Source: Thalassobaculum_A sp040219215
GTDB taxonomy: Bacteria > Pseudomonadota > Alphaproteobacteria > Thalassobaculales > Thalassobaculaceae
NCBI RefSeq assembly: GCF_040219215.1
Contig: NZ_JAVJSX010000024.1
Location: 62,001 to 126,000 of the forward strand
Direction: 5' to 3'
DNA length: 64,000 nt
Positions 8,926 to 17,328 of the stretch are shown piece after piece. Within the stretch, counting starts at the first letter, position 1; each line of letters begins with the position of its first letter. The notes below the pieces were generated by a model. That model worked only from the letters and a program-made list of their open reading frames with translations. It had not been told where the DNA came from and ran no database searches. The position numbers were made by a program, and so were the translations under genes.

Positions 8926-10033
8926 GATCGTTCCCGGCATGGGTCGCGCGATGGATGAAGGTAACACCGGCTCCGGAACCGGCGAAGCGCCAAGGCTGCC
9001 TCCGCTGAACGGTGCACGCCTGACGGTCCGGGCCGACGCCAGCCCGGCCATCGGTACCGGACACGTGATGCGCGGCCTTGCCCTGGCGCTGGGATGGCTG
9101 CGCGCCGGTGGCACTGCCCGACTGGTCAGCCACCGGTTGCCGGACGGGCTGCGGCGGCGGGCCGAAGCCGGAGGGATCGCGGTGCTTCCTCTGCCGGATC
9201 CAAGGGAGACAGGTTGCCTCGACGGCAGCGATCTCATAGCGGTCGACGGCTGGACTTTTGACGAAGAGCTTCTGGCGACCATGGCTGCGAACCGTGCGCC
9301 GTTGCTGGTGGTCGACGACACAGCCAGCCGGCCGCGAATTCCTGGCGCGTTCGTCGTGAACCACAACGTCTACGCCGAGACCGCGGACTACGCGGGACGG
9401 ACCGACGCCACCGTACTGGCCGGGCCACGCTATGCCCTGCTGCGGCCAGAGTTCAGCCGCCCGGTGCCGGCGCGCACGCACCCGCCGGTCGTACGCCGCC
9501 TGCTGCTGCTGCTGGGCGGCGCCGATCCCGCTGGTGTCTCGATGACGGTTCTGGCCGCCGCCCGACAGGCCCAGGCAGCGGAATCGGGACTGGCCAAAGT
9601 CCGGCTGGTGGTCGGCGCCGCGAACCCGGCGCTTGCTCGCCTGCAGTCCGAGGTCGGCAAAGCACCGGGAATCGAGGTACTGCACGACGTCCAGGACATG
9701 GTCAGCCTGATGGATGACACCGACATGGTGGTATCCGCCAGCGGATCGACGGTACTGGAACTCGCCAGCCGCGGCGTGCCAATGCTGCTGGGAGCGCTGG
9801 TGCCGGAAGAGATCGCCCCGGCTCGCCGGATGGACGCGCAGGGCGCCGCGCAGATGCTCGGACCGTTCGCCGACCTCGACGTTGACCCTCTGGTTGCATC
9901 CATCCTCGGCTTGGCGCGCGATCCGGCACGCCGCGCAGCGATGTCCCAGATCGCTGGATCACTGGTCGATGGGCACGGCGTGGCCCGCGTCATTGCCGCG
10001 GTAGCGCCATCGGTTCTGGCGCTTCGGCCCTAG
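8924..10033 (+). CDS. pseG: PseG-like UDP-sugar hydrolase of pseudaminic acid synthesis
   Basis: About 369 residues with the PseG/SpsG signature ADASPAIGTGHVMRGLALA near the N-terminus and the GT-B-like C-terminal donor-site segment SASGSTVLELASRGVPMLLG. PseG removes UDP from UDP-2,4-diacetamido-2,4,6-trideoxy-altrose to give the PseI substrate, matching its placement next to pseI. The start is uncertain: ATGs at 8924, 8939 and 8951 are in frame and the frame opens at 8906. None has a clear Shine-Dalgarno, and the conserved core begins about 30 residues in, which is longer than usual, so the later ATGs are realistic. The stop is 13 bases from the end of the converging second FlmG-like gene. 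Confidence 0.82.
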   Translation: MIVPGMGRAMDEGNTGSGTGEAPRLPPLNGARLTVRADASPAIGTGHVMRGLALALGWLRAGGTARLVSHRLPDGLRRRAEAGGIAVLPLPDPRETGCLDGSDLIAVDGWTFDEELLATMAANRAPLLVVDDTASRPRIPGAFVVNHNVYAETADYAGRTDATVLAGPRYALLRPEFSRPVPARTHPPVVRRLLLLLGGADPAGVSMTVLAAARQAQAAESGLAKVRLVVGAANPALARLQSEVGKAPGIEVLHDVQDMVSLMDDTDMVVSASGSTVLELASRGVPMLLGALVPEEIAPARRMDAQGAAQMLGPFADLDVDPLVASILGLARDPARRAAMSQIAGSLVDGHGVARVIAAVAPSVLALRP

Positions 10034-10046
10034 CCTGCTGCGTCGG

Positions 10047-11876
10047 TCAGACGCGGCTCGACACCCGGTCCGACCACGCCCCGAGCTCCCGCGCGACCTG
10101 CGCTGTCATCGGCTGCCAGGGATCCGTCTGACGCTTGCTGAACGGCCGGATGGTCGGAAAGCCCGGCAGCCGCTTCAGCCCGAACTCCAGGAACACCGGC
10201 TCGTTCGACAGCAGCCAGACGGGAGCCCCGACCCCGGCGCCGATCCAGCCGATGGTGCTGGACGGACAGATCACGCCATCAAGGCTTGCGGCAAGTGCCG
10301 CCACGCCCTCGATGTCCGCCGTGGTGTCGAGCCCGGGCACGACCGAGATCGGCGCCTCACTGGCACGCAGCTCGTCCTGCCAGCCGGTGCCGTATTGCAG
10401 ACAGACAAATGTGACGCCCGGCACCGCCAGGACCGGCGCAAGCGCCGCCAGCCCCGGATAGTGCACGTTGCGGGCTTCGGTCTGCCGCATGCTCCGCCAG
10501 GAAATGCCGATCTTCAGTCCCGGCCCAAGATCCGAGACGGCGGCGCGCATTGCCGCTGCCCGCACCGGGTCAGGCACCAGCCACGGGCCGCCGGCGGCGT
10601 CGCAGGCCTCGACCGAACCCCGGAACCAGCGCATCAACCCGCCTTCCTCGATCATGAGGTCCGGCGACAGGTCGGGCGGAATCCAGTCGTAGCTCTGGGT
10701 CGGCCGGGACCGGGTTCCACCCCGCACGTAGCGATGGACGAACACCCCGGGAAAGGACCGCCTGAACAAGGATTCAAGCCGCGGATCGCACTCCAGCACC
10801 ATGCGGTCAGCCGCCCGCACGGCGTCCGGGATGCAGCTTGAGAACAGCAGTTCGTCGCCGATACCCTGATCGGCCGCCACCAGCAATATCTTGCCGTCCA
10901 GTGCGTCGCCGGTCCACCGCGGCGGCGCCCCGATGCGCTGGACCGCGTTGGGCTTGCGCCACATCGCGTCATGGTCGGCCCATCCGCCCGCGAGATCGCC
11001 TGCGGCCAGCCGGTGAATGCCGCGCCTGAACTGCAGCTGCGGATTGCCGGGCTCCACCTCGACTGCTTGGTTCGCATGGCCGACCGCCGCATCGACATCC
11101 CCCTCGATTGCCGCAACCTCGGCTCGTCCAGCCCAGGCCGCCCCATAGGACGGACGAATCGCTGTCGCACACCGGAAGTTCCGATCCGCAGATGCGGTCT
11201 GCACCTGCGTCAGAAGCAGGTAGCCAAGGTCGTTCCAAGCGCCCGCCAGCCCAGGGTCGAGCATCGCCGCGCGGATTAGATGCCTTCGCGCCGCGTCAAG
11301 TCGCTCGGCTTCCAACAGCGCCGACCCGGCTTGCAACCGCCACGCCGCGTTCAGAGGCTGCGCGGCCAGTGCCCTGCCCTGAGCGGCGATCGACCGTTCG
11401 AGTTGGCCGGCCATCCGCTCCAGCGCGCCGAGACTGGCCCAGCCTTCACCATGCGCCGGTTCCAGCAGGCAGGCCCAGCGCAGGTGGTGCCGGGCGTCGC
11501 GTTCGTGGCTCGACCACGGCAGGGCACTGCCGAGATTGGCCCGTGCATCGGCATAGAGCGGGTTCCACCGCAACGCCTCGCGGAAGTTCGCCAACGCGCG
11601 CTCATGCTGGCCGAGCGCCCGCAGGATCGTGCCGAAATTGTTGCGATACCCGGGAACCTTCGGATCAAGTCGGACCGCGGCGAACATCAGCGGTTCCGCG
11701 GCGGCATGGTCGCCCAACTGGTGCAGCGCAAGCGCCAGCCAATGCAGTGCAGCCGGCTGATGCTTATCGGCACGGAGCACCTGCGCGTAGACCGCCATCG
11801 CCTCGTGCAGCCGTCCGGCACGATGCAGCGCCAGTCCGGCCTCAACCGATGCGACACTCGATTCCGGTTCAGTCAT
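10047..11876 (-). CDS. FlmG-like TPR/glycosyltransferase, copy 2
   Basis: 609 residues, collinear with the copy at 6027-7859: an N-terminal TPR array (ALHRAGRLHEAMAVYAQVLR onward, about 10-290) and a C-terminal GT-B-like domain with ADQGIGDELLFSSCIPDA, GISWRS and CPSSTIGWIGAGVG. The C-terminal domains are far more alike than the TPR halves, as expected if both use the same sugar donor but recognise different flagellins or other acceptors (inference). The ATG overlaps the stop of the pseH-like gene by 8 bases (ATGACTGA), so the two are coupled. A duplicated heptosyltransferase-type enzyme for surface polysaccharide is the alternative. Confidence 0.8.
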   Translation of the reverse strand: MTEPESSVASVEAGLALHRAGRLHEAMAVYAQVLRADKHQPAALHWLALALHQLGDHAAAEPLMFAAVRLDPKVPGYRNNFGTILRALGQHERALANFREALRWNPLYADARANLGSALPWSSHERDARHHLRWACLLEPAHGEGWASLGALERMAGQLERSIAAQGRALAAQPLNAAWRLQAGSALLEAERLDAARRHLIRAAMLDPGLAGAWNDLGYLLLTQVQTASADRNFRCATAIRPSYGAAWAGRAEVAAIEGDVDAAVGHANQAVEVEPGNPQLQFRRGIHRLAAGDLAGGWADHDAMWRKPNAVQRIGAPPRWTGDALDGKILLVAADQGIGDELLFSSCIPDAVRAADRMVLECDPRLESLFRRSFPGVFVHRYVRGGTRSRPTQSYDWIPPDLSPDLMIEEGGLMRWFRGSVEACDAAGGPWLVPDPVRAAAMRAAVSDLGPGLKIGISWRSMRQTEARNVHYPGLAALAPVLAVPGVTFVCLQYGTGWQDELRASEAPISVVPGLDTTADIEGVAALAASLDGVICPSSTIGWIGAGVGAPVWLLSNEPVFLEFGLKRLPGFPTIRPFSKRQTDPWQPMTAQVARELGAWSDRVSSRV

Positions 11877-12339
11877 CGTCGATCAGCCGATAGACCAGCA
11901 GGCCGCGATCCTCGCCGGCGAGATGGAAACCGCAACGCTCGAACAGGCGGCGGCTCGCCATGTTCTCCACGCGTACCGCCGCCCGGACCACAGCATCCGG
12001 CCAGACGGCCCTGATCTCCAGGATGGCCGCACGGATCATGCCGCCGCTCTCTCCCCGACCGCGCATCGTCGGCGCCACAGTGATCGACAACTCCACCTCG
12101 GCCAACGCGGTGCGAACGGCCGAGACCGTACCGATCTTCTGGCCGCCGCGTTCGACGATCCAAAGCAGTCGATTCGCATCGTTCAACACCCCGTTGAGCC
12201 AGGATTCGTGAGAGGCCCGAGGGACCTCCGCGGTGTTGCGGGAGTTCGCCCGGGTATCGGGATCGTTGCGCCAAGCCAACAGGTCGGCCGAGTCGTCCCG
12301 GCACGCCCGGCGCAGCGTGATCGTTGGCCTGTCCATCAT
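11869..12339 (-). CDS. pseH: PseH-like GNAT N-acetyltransferase
   Basis: 156 residues of GNAT fold: ITLRRACRDDSADLLAWRNDP at the N-terminus, acetyl-CoA pyrophosphate loop APTMRGRGESGGM near 90-103, and the closing VRVENMASRRLFERCGF. The LAWRNDP... start is the pattern of PseH and other sugar N-acetyltransferases, and the gene sits in the pse locus directly before and overlapping the second FlmG-like gene. It would N-acetylate the 4-amino sugar made by PseC, which is not in this window. The start may be the first or second of two adjacent ATGs. A general GNAT acting on another amine is possible but less likely in this setting. Confidence 0.75.
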   Translation of the reverse strand: MMDRPTITLRRACRDDSADLLAWRNDPDTRANSRNTAEVPRASHESWLNGVLNDANRLLWIVERGGQKIGTVSAVRTALAEVELSITVAPTMRGRGESGGMIRAAILEIRAVWPDAVVRAAVRVENMASRRLFERCGFHLAGEDRGLLVYRLIDDD

Positions 12340-12427
12340 GGCCGCAGCTTAGCGGCTTGCAGCCGGCGCCGCGACGATCCCATGCTACAAGCGAGTATCC
12401 CGCTTGGCAGGAGTGGTGGAACCGCCC

Positions 12428-13195
12428 GTGACCGTTGCCGCCGTGATCCAGGCCCGCATGACCTCGACCCGCCTGCCCGGCAAGGTGCTGCTGCCCGCCG
12501 CAGGACGAGAGATGCTGGCGCACCAGATCGACCGGGTCCGCCGCGCGCACTCGATCGACACGATCTGCATCGCGACTACGACCAATGCCACTGATGACGC
12601 GGTCTCCGAATTGGCCACTCGCGATGGAGTGGCAGTGTTTCGCGGCTCCGAACACGACGTGCTCGGCCGCTTCGTCGCGGCCGCTGAGCATGTCGGCGCC
12701 GACACCGTGGTTAGGCTGACCGGCGACTGTCCGCTGACCGATCCGGCGTTGATCGACGCCGTGATGGCGGTATTCCGCTCCGCCGACCCGGCGGTCGACT
12801 ACGCCACCAACAGCGTGCCGCGCACCTGGCCGATCGGGCTCGACGTCGAGGTCGCCTCGATGGTGGCGCTCCGCCTTGCCGATCGCGAGACGGACGACCC
12901 CTACGACCGCGAGCACGTCACCCCGTTCCTGTACCGCCAGCCCAAGCGGTTCCGGATCGGCCGTCATCTGGCACCGAGGGATCTGTCGGGCTACCGCTGG
13001 ACGCTGGACGAACGAGCGGACTACGACCTGCTGGTCCGGATCCTGGAGGCGCTGCTGCCGACCAAACCGGCGTTCGGCTGGCGTGACGTGATCGCGCTGC
13101 TGGACGAGCATCCTGACTGGCGGGAACTCAATGCCGGCGTCGGACAGAAGCAGCGACGCTATGAACAGCCGATTGCGGGAGACGCTGATGACTGA
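12428..13195 (+). CDS. pseF: PseF/SpsF-type cytidylyltransferase
   Basis: 255 residues beginning with the nucleotidyltransferase signature AAVIQARMTSTRLPGKVLLP and carrying VVRLTGDCPLTDPALID for metal and nucleotide binding. It would activate pseudaminic acid as CMP-Pse, the donor for the FlmG-like transferases. The frame opens at a TTG at 12404, but the GTG at 12428 (GGTGGA 7 bases upstream) places the signature exactly where SpsF and PseF proteins start. It is the first gene of a plus-strand operon, its stop overlapping the methylase start (ATGACTGA) and that gene in turn overlapping the MaoC gene. Confidence 0.82.
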   Translation: MTVAAVIQARMTSTRLPGKVLLPAAGREMLAHQIDRVRRAHSIDTICIATTTNATDDAVSELATRDGVAVFRGSEHDVLGRFVAAAEHVGADTVVRLTGDCPLTDPALIDAVMAVFRSADPAVDYATNSVPRTWPIGLDVEVASMVALRLADRETDDPYDREHVTPFLYRQPKRFRIGRHLAPRDLSGYRWTLDERADYDLLVRILEALLPTKPAFGWRDVIALLDEHPDWRELNAGVGQKQRRYEQPIAGDADD

Positions 13196-13814
13196 AGCCT
13201 GGAAGACCGAACAGGAGGCGTTCTGGAGCGGAACGTTCGGCAACGACTACGCCGACCGCAATCGCGGCGAGATGCTGGTTGCCGGGCGCAGCCACATGCT
13301 GTCGAACGCCCTGCGCCGGGCCGGGCCGGTCGCTTCCGCGATCGAGTTCGGGCCGAACATCGGCCTGAACCTGCTGGCGCTGCGCCGGCTGCTGCCGGCA
13401 ATCGAGCTTGCCGCCATCGAGATCAACGCCAAGGCGGTCGAGTCCCTGAAGCAGATCGATGGCTTAGCGGTCCATCACGGCTCGATCCTGGAGCGGCACG
13501 CCACCCGGGCCTACGACCTCGCCTTCTGCTCCGGCGTCCTGATCCACATCAACCCCGACGCCCTGCCGGCCGTCTACGACAACCTGTACGCGGCCTCCGG
13601 GCGGCTGATCCTGATGGCCGAGTACTACAACCCGGCGCCGGTCGCGATCCCCTACCGCGGCCACAGCGACCGGCTGTTCAAGCGCGACTTCGCCGGTGAA
13701 ATTCTCGACCGTTTTCCGGATCTTCGCCTGGTCGACTACGGCTTCCAGTACCACCGCGATCCGAACTTCCCAGCCGACGACCTGACCTGGTTCCTGCTGG
13801 AAAAGCACGGCTGA
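13188..13814 (+). CDS. Pseudaminic acid biosynthesis-associated methylase
   Basis: 208 residues of class I SAM-dependent methyltransferase type: glycine-rich motif IEFGPNIGLNLLALR near residue 50, followed by AIEINAKAVESL and the DLAFCSGVLIHINP segment. The N-terminus TEQEAFWSGTFGNDYADRN is characteristic of the methylase family that accompanies pse operons. Its target is not established; methylation of the sugar or its precursor is an inference. The start at 13188 has GGGAGA 8 bases upstream and overlaps the pseF stop; an earlier in-frame ATG at 13161 has a poorer site. The stop overlaps the next start as TGATG. Confidence 0.82.
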   Translation: MTEAWKTEQEAFWSGTFGNDYADRNRGEMLVAGRSHMLSNALRRAGPVASAIEFGPNIGLNLLALRRLLPAIELAAIEINAKAVESLKQIDGLAVHHGSILERHATRAYDLAFCSGVLIHINPDALPAVYDNLYAASGRLILMAEYYNPAPVAIPYRGHSDRLFKRDFAGEILDRFPDLRLVDYGFQYHRDPNFPADDLTWFLLEKHG

Positions 13815-14320
13815 TGGCTTTCTCGCCCACGGCCGGACCCGATCCGGATTTCGACCCCGCCAATCACGCCATGACCCCGCAACGCTGGTTCGAGGACTTC
13901 ACCGTCGGCGAGCGCTATGTTCTGCCGAGCCGCACCATCACCGAAGCGAACTTCGCGGCGTTCCAGGCGGTGTCCGGCGACAACCACCCGATCCACTACG
14001 ACGCCGAGTTCTGCCGGGTGCGCGGCCTGCCGGGCCTGCTGGCGCATGGCCTGCAGGTGCTGTGCTTCACCGCGGCCGGCGCCGGACGGTTCCCGCACGA
14101 GGTCTCCGACTCGCTGATCGGCTTCCTGGAGCAGTCGTCGAAATTCCTTCGCCCGGTGATCGCCGGCGACACCCTGTATCCAGCCCTTCAGATCGCCGAA
14201 CTGATCGCGCAGCGTACGACCGGCGTGCTGGTCATGGGCACCACCATCCACAACCAGAAGCGCGAACTGGTGCTGAGCGGCGAGCACCGCTACCTGATCC
14301 GCAAGCGCCCCACCGCGTAA
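13814..14320 (+). CDS. MaoC-like (hot-dog) dehydratase
   Basis: 168 residues with the R-specific hydratase motif FQAVSGDNHPIHYDAEF and the following GLPGLLAHGL, the catalytic Asp/His arrangement of MaoC and PhaJ hot-dog enzymes that hydrate enoyl-CoA. It is the last gene of the pseF-methylase operon, joined by a TGATG overlap. A fatty-acyl hydratase is not part of the known Pse pathway. It may supply an unusual acyl group for sugar N-acylation, or may only share the transcript. The conserved region begins at a second ATG 20 codons in, so the first 19 residues may not be translated. Confidence 0.82.
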   Translation: MAFSPTAGPDPDFDPANHAMTPQRWFEDFTVGERYVLPSRTITEANFAAFQAVSGDNHPIHYDAEFCRVRGLPGLLAHGLQVLCFTAAGAGRFPHEVSDSLIGFLEQSSKFLRPVIAGDTLYPALQIAELIAQRTTGVLVMGTTIHNQKRELVLSGEHRYLIRKRPTA

Positions 14321-14339
14321 CGGCGCGAGCGCTGTCCGG

Positions 14340-15707
14340 TCAGATGATCTCGAAGTAGCGCTGCATCTCCCAGTCGGTGACCGCCCGCCGGAACTCACGC
14401 TCCTCCCACTCGCGGGTGGCGGCGAAATGCTCGACGAACGCATCGCCGAACAGCGCCCGGCCGGCCTTCGACTTCTTCATCCGCTGGGCTGCGTCCCACA
14501 AGGTGCGCGGCAGCGCCAGCTTGGCCGGGAACGTCTTGTCGTAGGCGTTGCCGACCACGCCGGGGCCGGGCTCGATCTTGTTCTCGATGCCCCACAGGCC
14601 GGAGCCAAGGGCGGCGGCCATCGCCAGGTACGGATTGGAATCGGCGCTGCCGACCCGGTACTCGACCCGCTGGGCCGACGGCGACCCGGTGATCGCCCGC
14701 AGCGCGGTGGTGCGGTTGTCGGCCCCCCAGGTCGCATCGGTCGGCGCCCAGAAGCCGGGAATCAGCCGGGTGTAGGCGTTCACAGTCGATGCGGTCATCG
14801 CCAGCAGTTCCGGCATCAGCGCCTGCTGCCCCCCGATGAACCAGCGCATGGTGTCGGACAGGGTGTCCGGAGCCTTGGCGTCGTGGAACACCGGCTTGCC
14901 CTTCTTATCGGTCAGCGACAGGTGGATGTGGCCGGACTGACCGGGAACGTTCATCGACCACTTGGCCATGAACGTCGCCATCAGTTCGTGGCGCTGGAAG
15001 AACACCTTGGCGAAGGTCTTGAACAGGGCGGCCCGGTCGGCAGCTTCCAGCGCATCCGATACCTGGATGGCAGCCTCCAGCACGCCGGGTCCGGTCTCGG
15101 TGTGCAGGCCCTCGATCGGGATGCCCATCTGCTCCATGGTCTCGATGAACATCAGGTGCAGATCGGCGTGCACCGACGAACGCAGGGCCGAATAGCCGAA
15201 GAACCCGGGAGTCAACGGCTTCAAGTTCTTGTAGTTCTTGGCGCGGATCGACTCCGGAGTCTCGTCGAACAGGAAGAACTCGTACTCGCAGGCCGCCTTG
15301 ACGCCGAAGCCCATGCCGGCGGCCTTGTCGATCATCCGTCGCAGGGCCGCGCGCGGGCAGACATGCTCCCACTTGCCAGCGAACTCGGACAGAACGAACA
15401 GCATGTCCGGTTCGAACGGGACGTCGCGGCAGGTGTCGGGCAGCAGCCGCAACTCGGCATCGGGATAGCCAGTGTGCCAGCCGGTGACCTGGACGTTGTC
15501 GTAGAGTTGGTCGTTGGAGTCCCAGCCCAGCACCACGTCGCAGAAGCCGTAACCCTTCTTCAGCGCGCCTTCGAACTTGTCACGGCCCATCCATTTGCCG
15601 CGCAGGATGCCGTCGATGTCGAACACCCCGACCTTGACGTGCGACAGCCGCCGCTCATCCACCAGCGCCATCGCCTGCTCGACGGTTTTGACCTCGCTCG
15701 GCTCCAT
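14340..15707 (-). CDS. Glutamine synthetase family protein (PuuA-like)
   Basis: 455 residues with the glutamine synthetase catalytic barrel: ACEYEFFLFDE (metal glutamates), PGQSGHIHLSL (ATP/metal site), TWGADNRTTALR and VEYRVGSADSNPYLA. The regulatory Tyr-adenylylation loop of housekeeping GlnA is not seen, which points to gamma-glutamylpolyamine synthetases (PuuA) and related catabolic enzymes. These ligate glutamate to an amine at the expense of ATP. A DAO flavoenzyme resembling PuuB is in the window (59.9 kb) but is not linked. The gene is transcribed divergently from the RraA-type gene across 126 bases. Confidence 0.85.
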   Translation of the reverse strand: MEPSEVKTVEQAMALVDERRLSHVKVGVFDIDGILRGKWMGRDKFEGALKKGYGFCDVVLGWDSNDQLYDNVQVTGWHTGYPDAELRLLPDTCRDVPFEPDMLFVLSEFAGKWEHVCPRAALRRMIDKAAGMGFGVKAACEYEFFLFDETPESIRAKNYKNLKPLTPGFFGYSALRSSVHADLHLMFIETMEQMGIPIEGLHTETGPGVLEAAIQVSDALEAADRAALFKTFAKVFFQRHELMATFMAKWSMNVPGQSGHIHLSLTDKKGKPVFHDAKAPDTLSDTMRWFIGGQQALMPELLAMTASTVNAYTRLIPGFWAPTDATWGADNRTTALRAITGSPSAQRVEYRVGSADSNPYLAMAAALGSGLWGIENKIEPGPGVVGNAYDKTFPAKLALPRTLWDAAQRMKKSKAGRALFGDAFVEHFAATREWEEREFRRAVTDWEMQRYFEII

Positions 15708-15833
15708 GCGTCACAGTCTCCCGGTTGCTCACCGGCGCCCCCGCGCCGACCCAGAACTCTTACGACAATCGGGATGCCTTCGAAAGCGTCCACGCACGCC
15801 GGCCCTCACAGGAAGTCGGCCAGGGAGAGAACG

Positions 15834-16481
15834 ATGACCGACCTTACCGAGCGCCTCGCAGCCTGCTACGCCAGCGCCGTACACGACGTGCTGCGCGCCA
15901 AGGGATACGGCAACCAGGTGCTGCCAACCTCGATCCGCGCGCTCGACCCGAGCCGACGGCTCGCCGGCGAGATCCACACGATCTCCGGCCACGTCGACCA
16001 GACCCTGTCGCGCCACGAGACGCTGCTGCGCTGGAGCCAGGTGCTGTCACGGGTGCCACGCGGGAAGGTCCTGGTGTGCCAGCCGAATACCAAGGCGATC
16101 GCGCTGATGGGCGAGTTGTCGGCGCAGGCGCTGCGGGTCAAGGAGACCCGCGGGTACGTCGTCGACGGTCATTGCCGCGACACGGATTTCATCCTGGATA
16201 TGGGGTTCCCGGTATTCTGCGAGGCCAACACCCCGGCCGACATCGTGGAGCGCTGGACCTACGACCAGCTGGGCGAACCGATCACCATTGGCACCGTCAC
16301 CATCCGCTCAGGCGACTGGCTGCTCGGCGATCGCGATGGGGTCATCATCATCCCGAAGGAAATCGCCGAGGAAGCGGTCACCGAGACCGAAGCGGTGATG
16401 AGCACCGAGGGCGAGATGCGCCGGGCCATCATGGATGGCATGGACGCCGAGCAGGCATACCTGAAGTTCGGGAAGTTCTGA
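15834..16481 (+). CDS. RraA family protein (HMG/oxaloacetate aldolase-like)
   Basis: 215 residues with the family signature MGELSAQALRVKETRGYVVDGHCRD, whose Arg-Asp pair and preceding Asp form the metal and pyruvate site of 4-hydroxy-4-methyl-2-oxoglutarate aldolases. With these residues intact, an active aldolase or oxaloacetate decarboxylase is more likely than a non-catalytic RraA ribonuclease inhibitor. The ATG at 15834 is preceded by GGGAGAGAACG and gives the normal family length; the much longer open frame upstream is the antisense of the glutamine-synthetase-like gene. The C-terminal helix DAEQAYLKFGKF matches pathway-type homologues. It is divergent from the PuuA-like gene. Confidence 0.85.
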   Translation: MTDLTERLAACYASAVHDVLRAKGYGNQVLPTSIRALDPSRRLAGEIHTISGHVDQTLSRHETLLRWSQVLSRVPRGKVLVCQPNTKAIALMGELSAQALRVKETRGYVVDGHCRDTDFILDMGFPVFCEANTPADIVERWTYDQLGEPITIGTVTIRSGDWLLGDRDGVIIIPKEIAEEAVTETEAVMSTEGEMRRAIMDGMDAEQAYLKFGKF

Positions 16482-16513
16482 CCAGCGTCAACGCAGGAGT
16501 CGTCTGAAGGACC

Positions 16514-17092
16514 CTACAACCAAGGCTCCACCGGCGGATCGACCCGTGGCCTCGGCTCGATCAGGGTGTCCACATGGCCGCCGGGGACGCCGGCCCCGAT
16601 GTCGATGAACTGGCGTTCGTGCAGGACGTACCGGACCAGCCGGCCCAGGCTGGCAGGGTGATGCATCGCGTCGCCGACGATCACGTCCGCGAACATCACC
16701 ATCGGGCCTCCCGTCTCGCTGAACCTGAACGGCAGCCCCACCGCCTCGATCAGCGTTGAAAGCCCGGATTCGAAAGTGTTGCTCATGACCACCCGCATCC
16801 CGCACGGGTGCTGATAGGGGGTCAGGAGTCCCCGATAGGCTTCGTCACGGCGTTCGGGGGTCACGAAGCCCAGGTAGTCCTCACCGGTCGGATCCTTGCC
16901 GTAACGCTGGGCCACCTTGGTGCCGACCAGCCGAAGCCGGGAAATCCCAGACTCGCGCAGGTCATGCATCTCCAGATACGGGAGCAGGCTCGGCACGGCG
17001 GCCGGATCGAACGACGCACGGATCGGAATCAAGTCCACGTGCGGCAGCGTCCACCAGTGCTCGAGCCACCGTCTGCTGACCAGCGACATCAT
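16514..17092 (-). CDS. PAS_5-type domain protein, copy 1
   Basis: 192 residues with the layout of the PAS_5 family: a tryptophan-rich helix (LVSRRWLEHWWTLPH), then IPIRASFDPAAVPSLLPYLEMHDL, a beta strand SRLRLVGTKVAQRYGKDPTG and a C-terminal sheet region. The family is abundant in Rhodospirillales as single-domain proteins of unknown ligand. No output domain is attached. The frame is open to 17305; the paired ATGs at 17092 and 17089 are the natural start, though no clear ribosome-binding site is seen. It is one of four such genes in the window. It follows the RraA gene in convergent orientation with 32 bases between. Confidence 0.7.
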   Translation of the reverse strand: MMSLVSRRWLEHWWTLPHVDLIPIRASFDPAAVPSLLPYLEMHDLRESGISRLRLVGTKVAQRYGKDPTGEDYLGFVTPERRDEAYRGLLTPYQHPCGMRVVMSNTFESGLSTLIEAVGLPFRFSETGGPMVMFADVIVGDAMHHPASLGRLVRYVLHERQFIDIGAGVPGGHVDTLIEPRPRVDPPVEPWL

Positions 17093-17279
17093 GCCGAGTT
17101 CTGGGAGAGCCGGACGTCCGTTCAACACGCTCACCGGTGGCCGATTGCAGGCGCGCCCCACAATTCGCCTGATCCGTGTCACCCTAGTTCGCGGCCAGAT
17201 CAACGTCCACTGCGTTCGAGGCGTGGAGCGATCCAGACATCGGCCGCGGCGGCGATCGCAACAGCCCGCCCAAAACGAC

Positions 17280-17303
17280 GACGCCCGCCTTGCGGCGGGC
17301 GTC
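17280..17303 (-). terminator. Intrinsic terminator of rpmB
   Basis: On the minus strand a perfect 10-base stem (GACGCCCGCC / GGCGGGCGTC) with a 4-base loop is followed by GTCGTTTTG. It starts 25 bases after the rpmB stop codon. Confidence 0.85.
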
Positions 17304-17328
17304 AAACTCTCATCGTTCCGGAGCCGGA

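Noticed and set aside
14427..15833. Long plus-strand extension before the RraA gene
   Set aside because: Antisense of the glutamine-synthetase-like gene; the ATG with GGGAGA at 15834 is the start.
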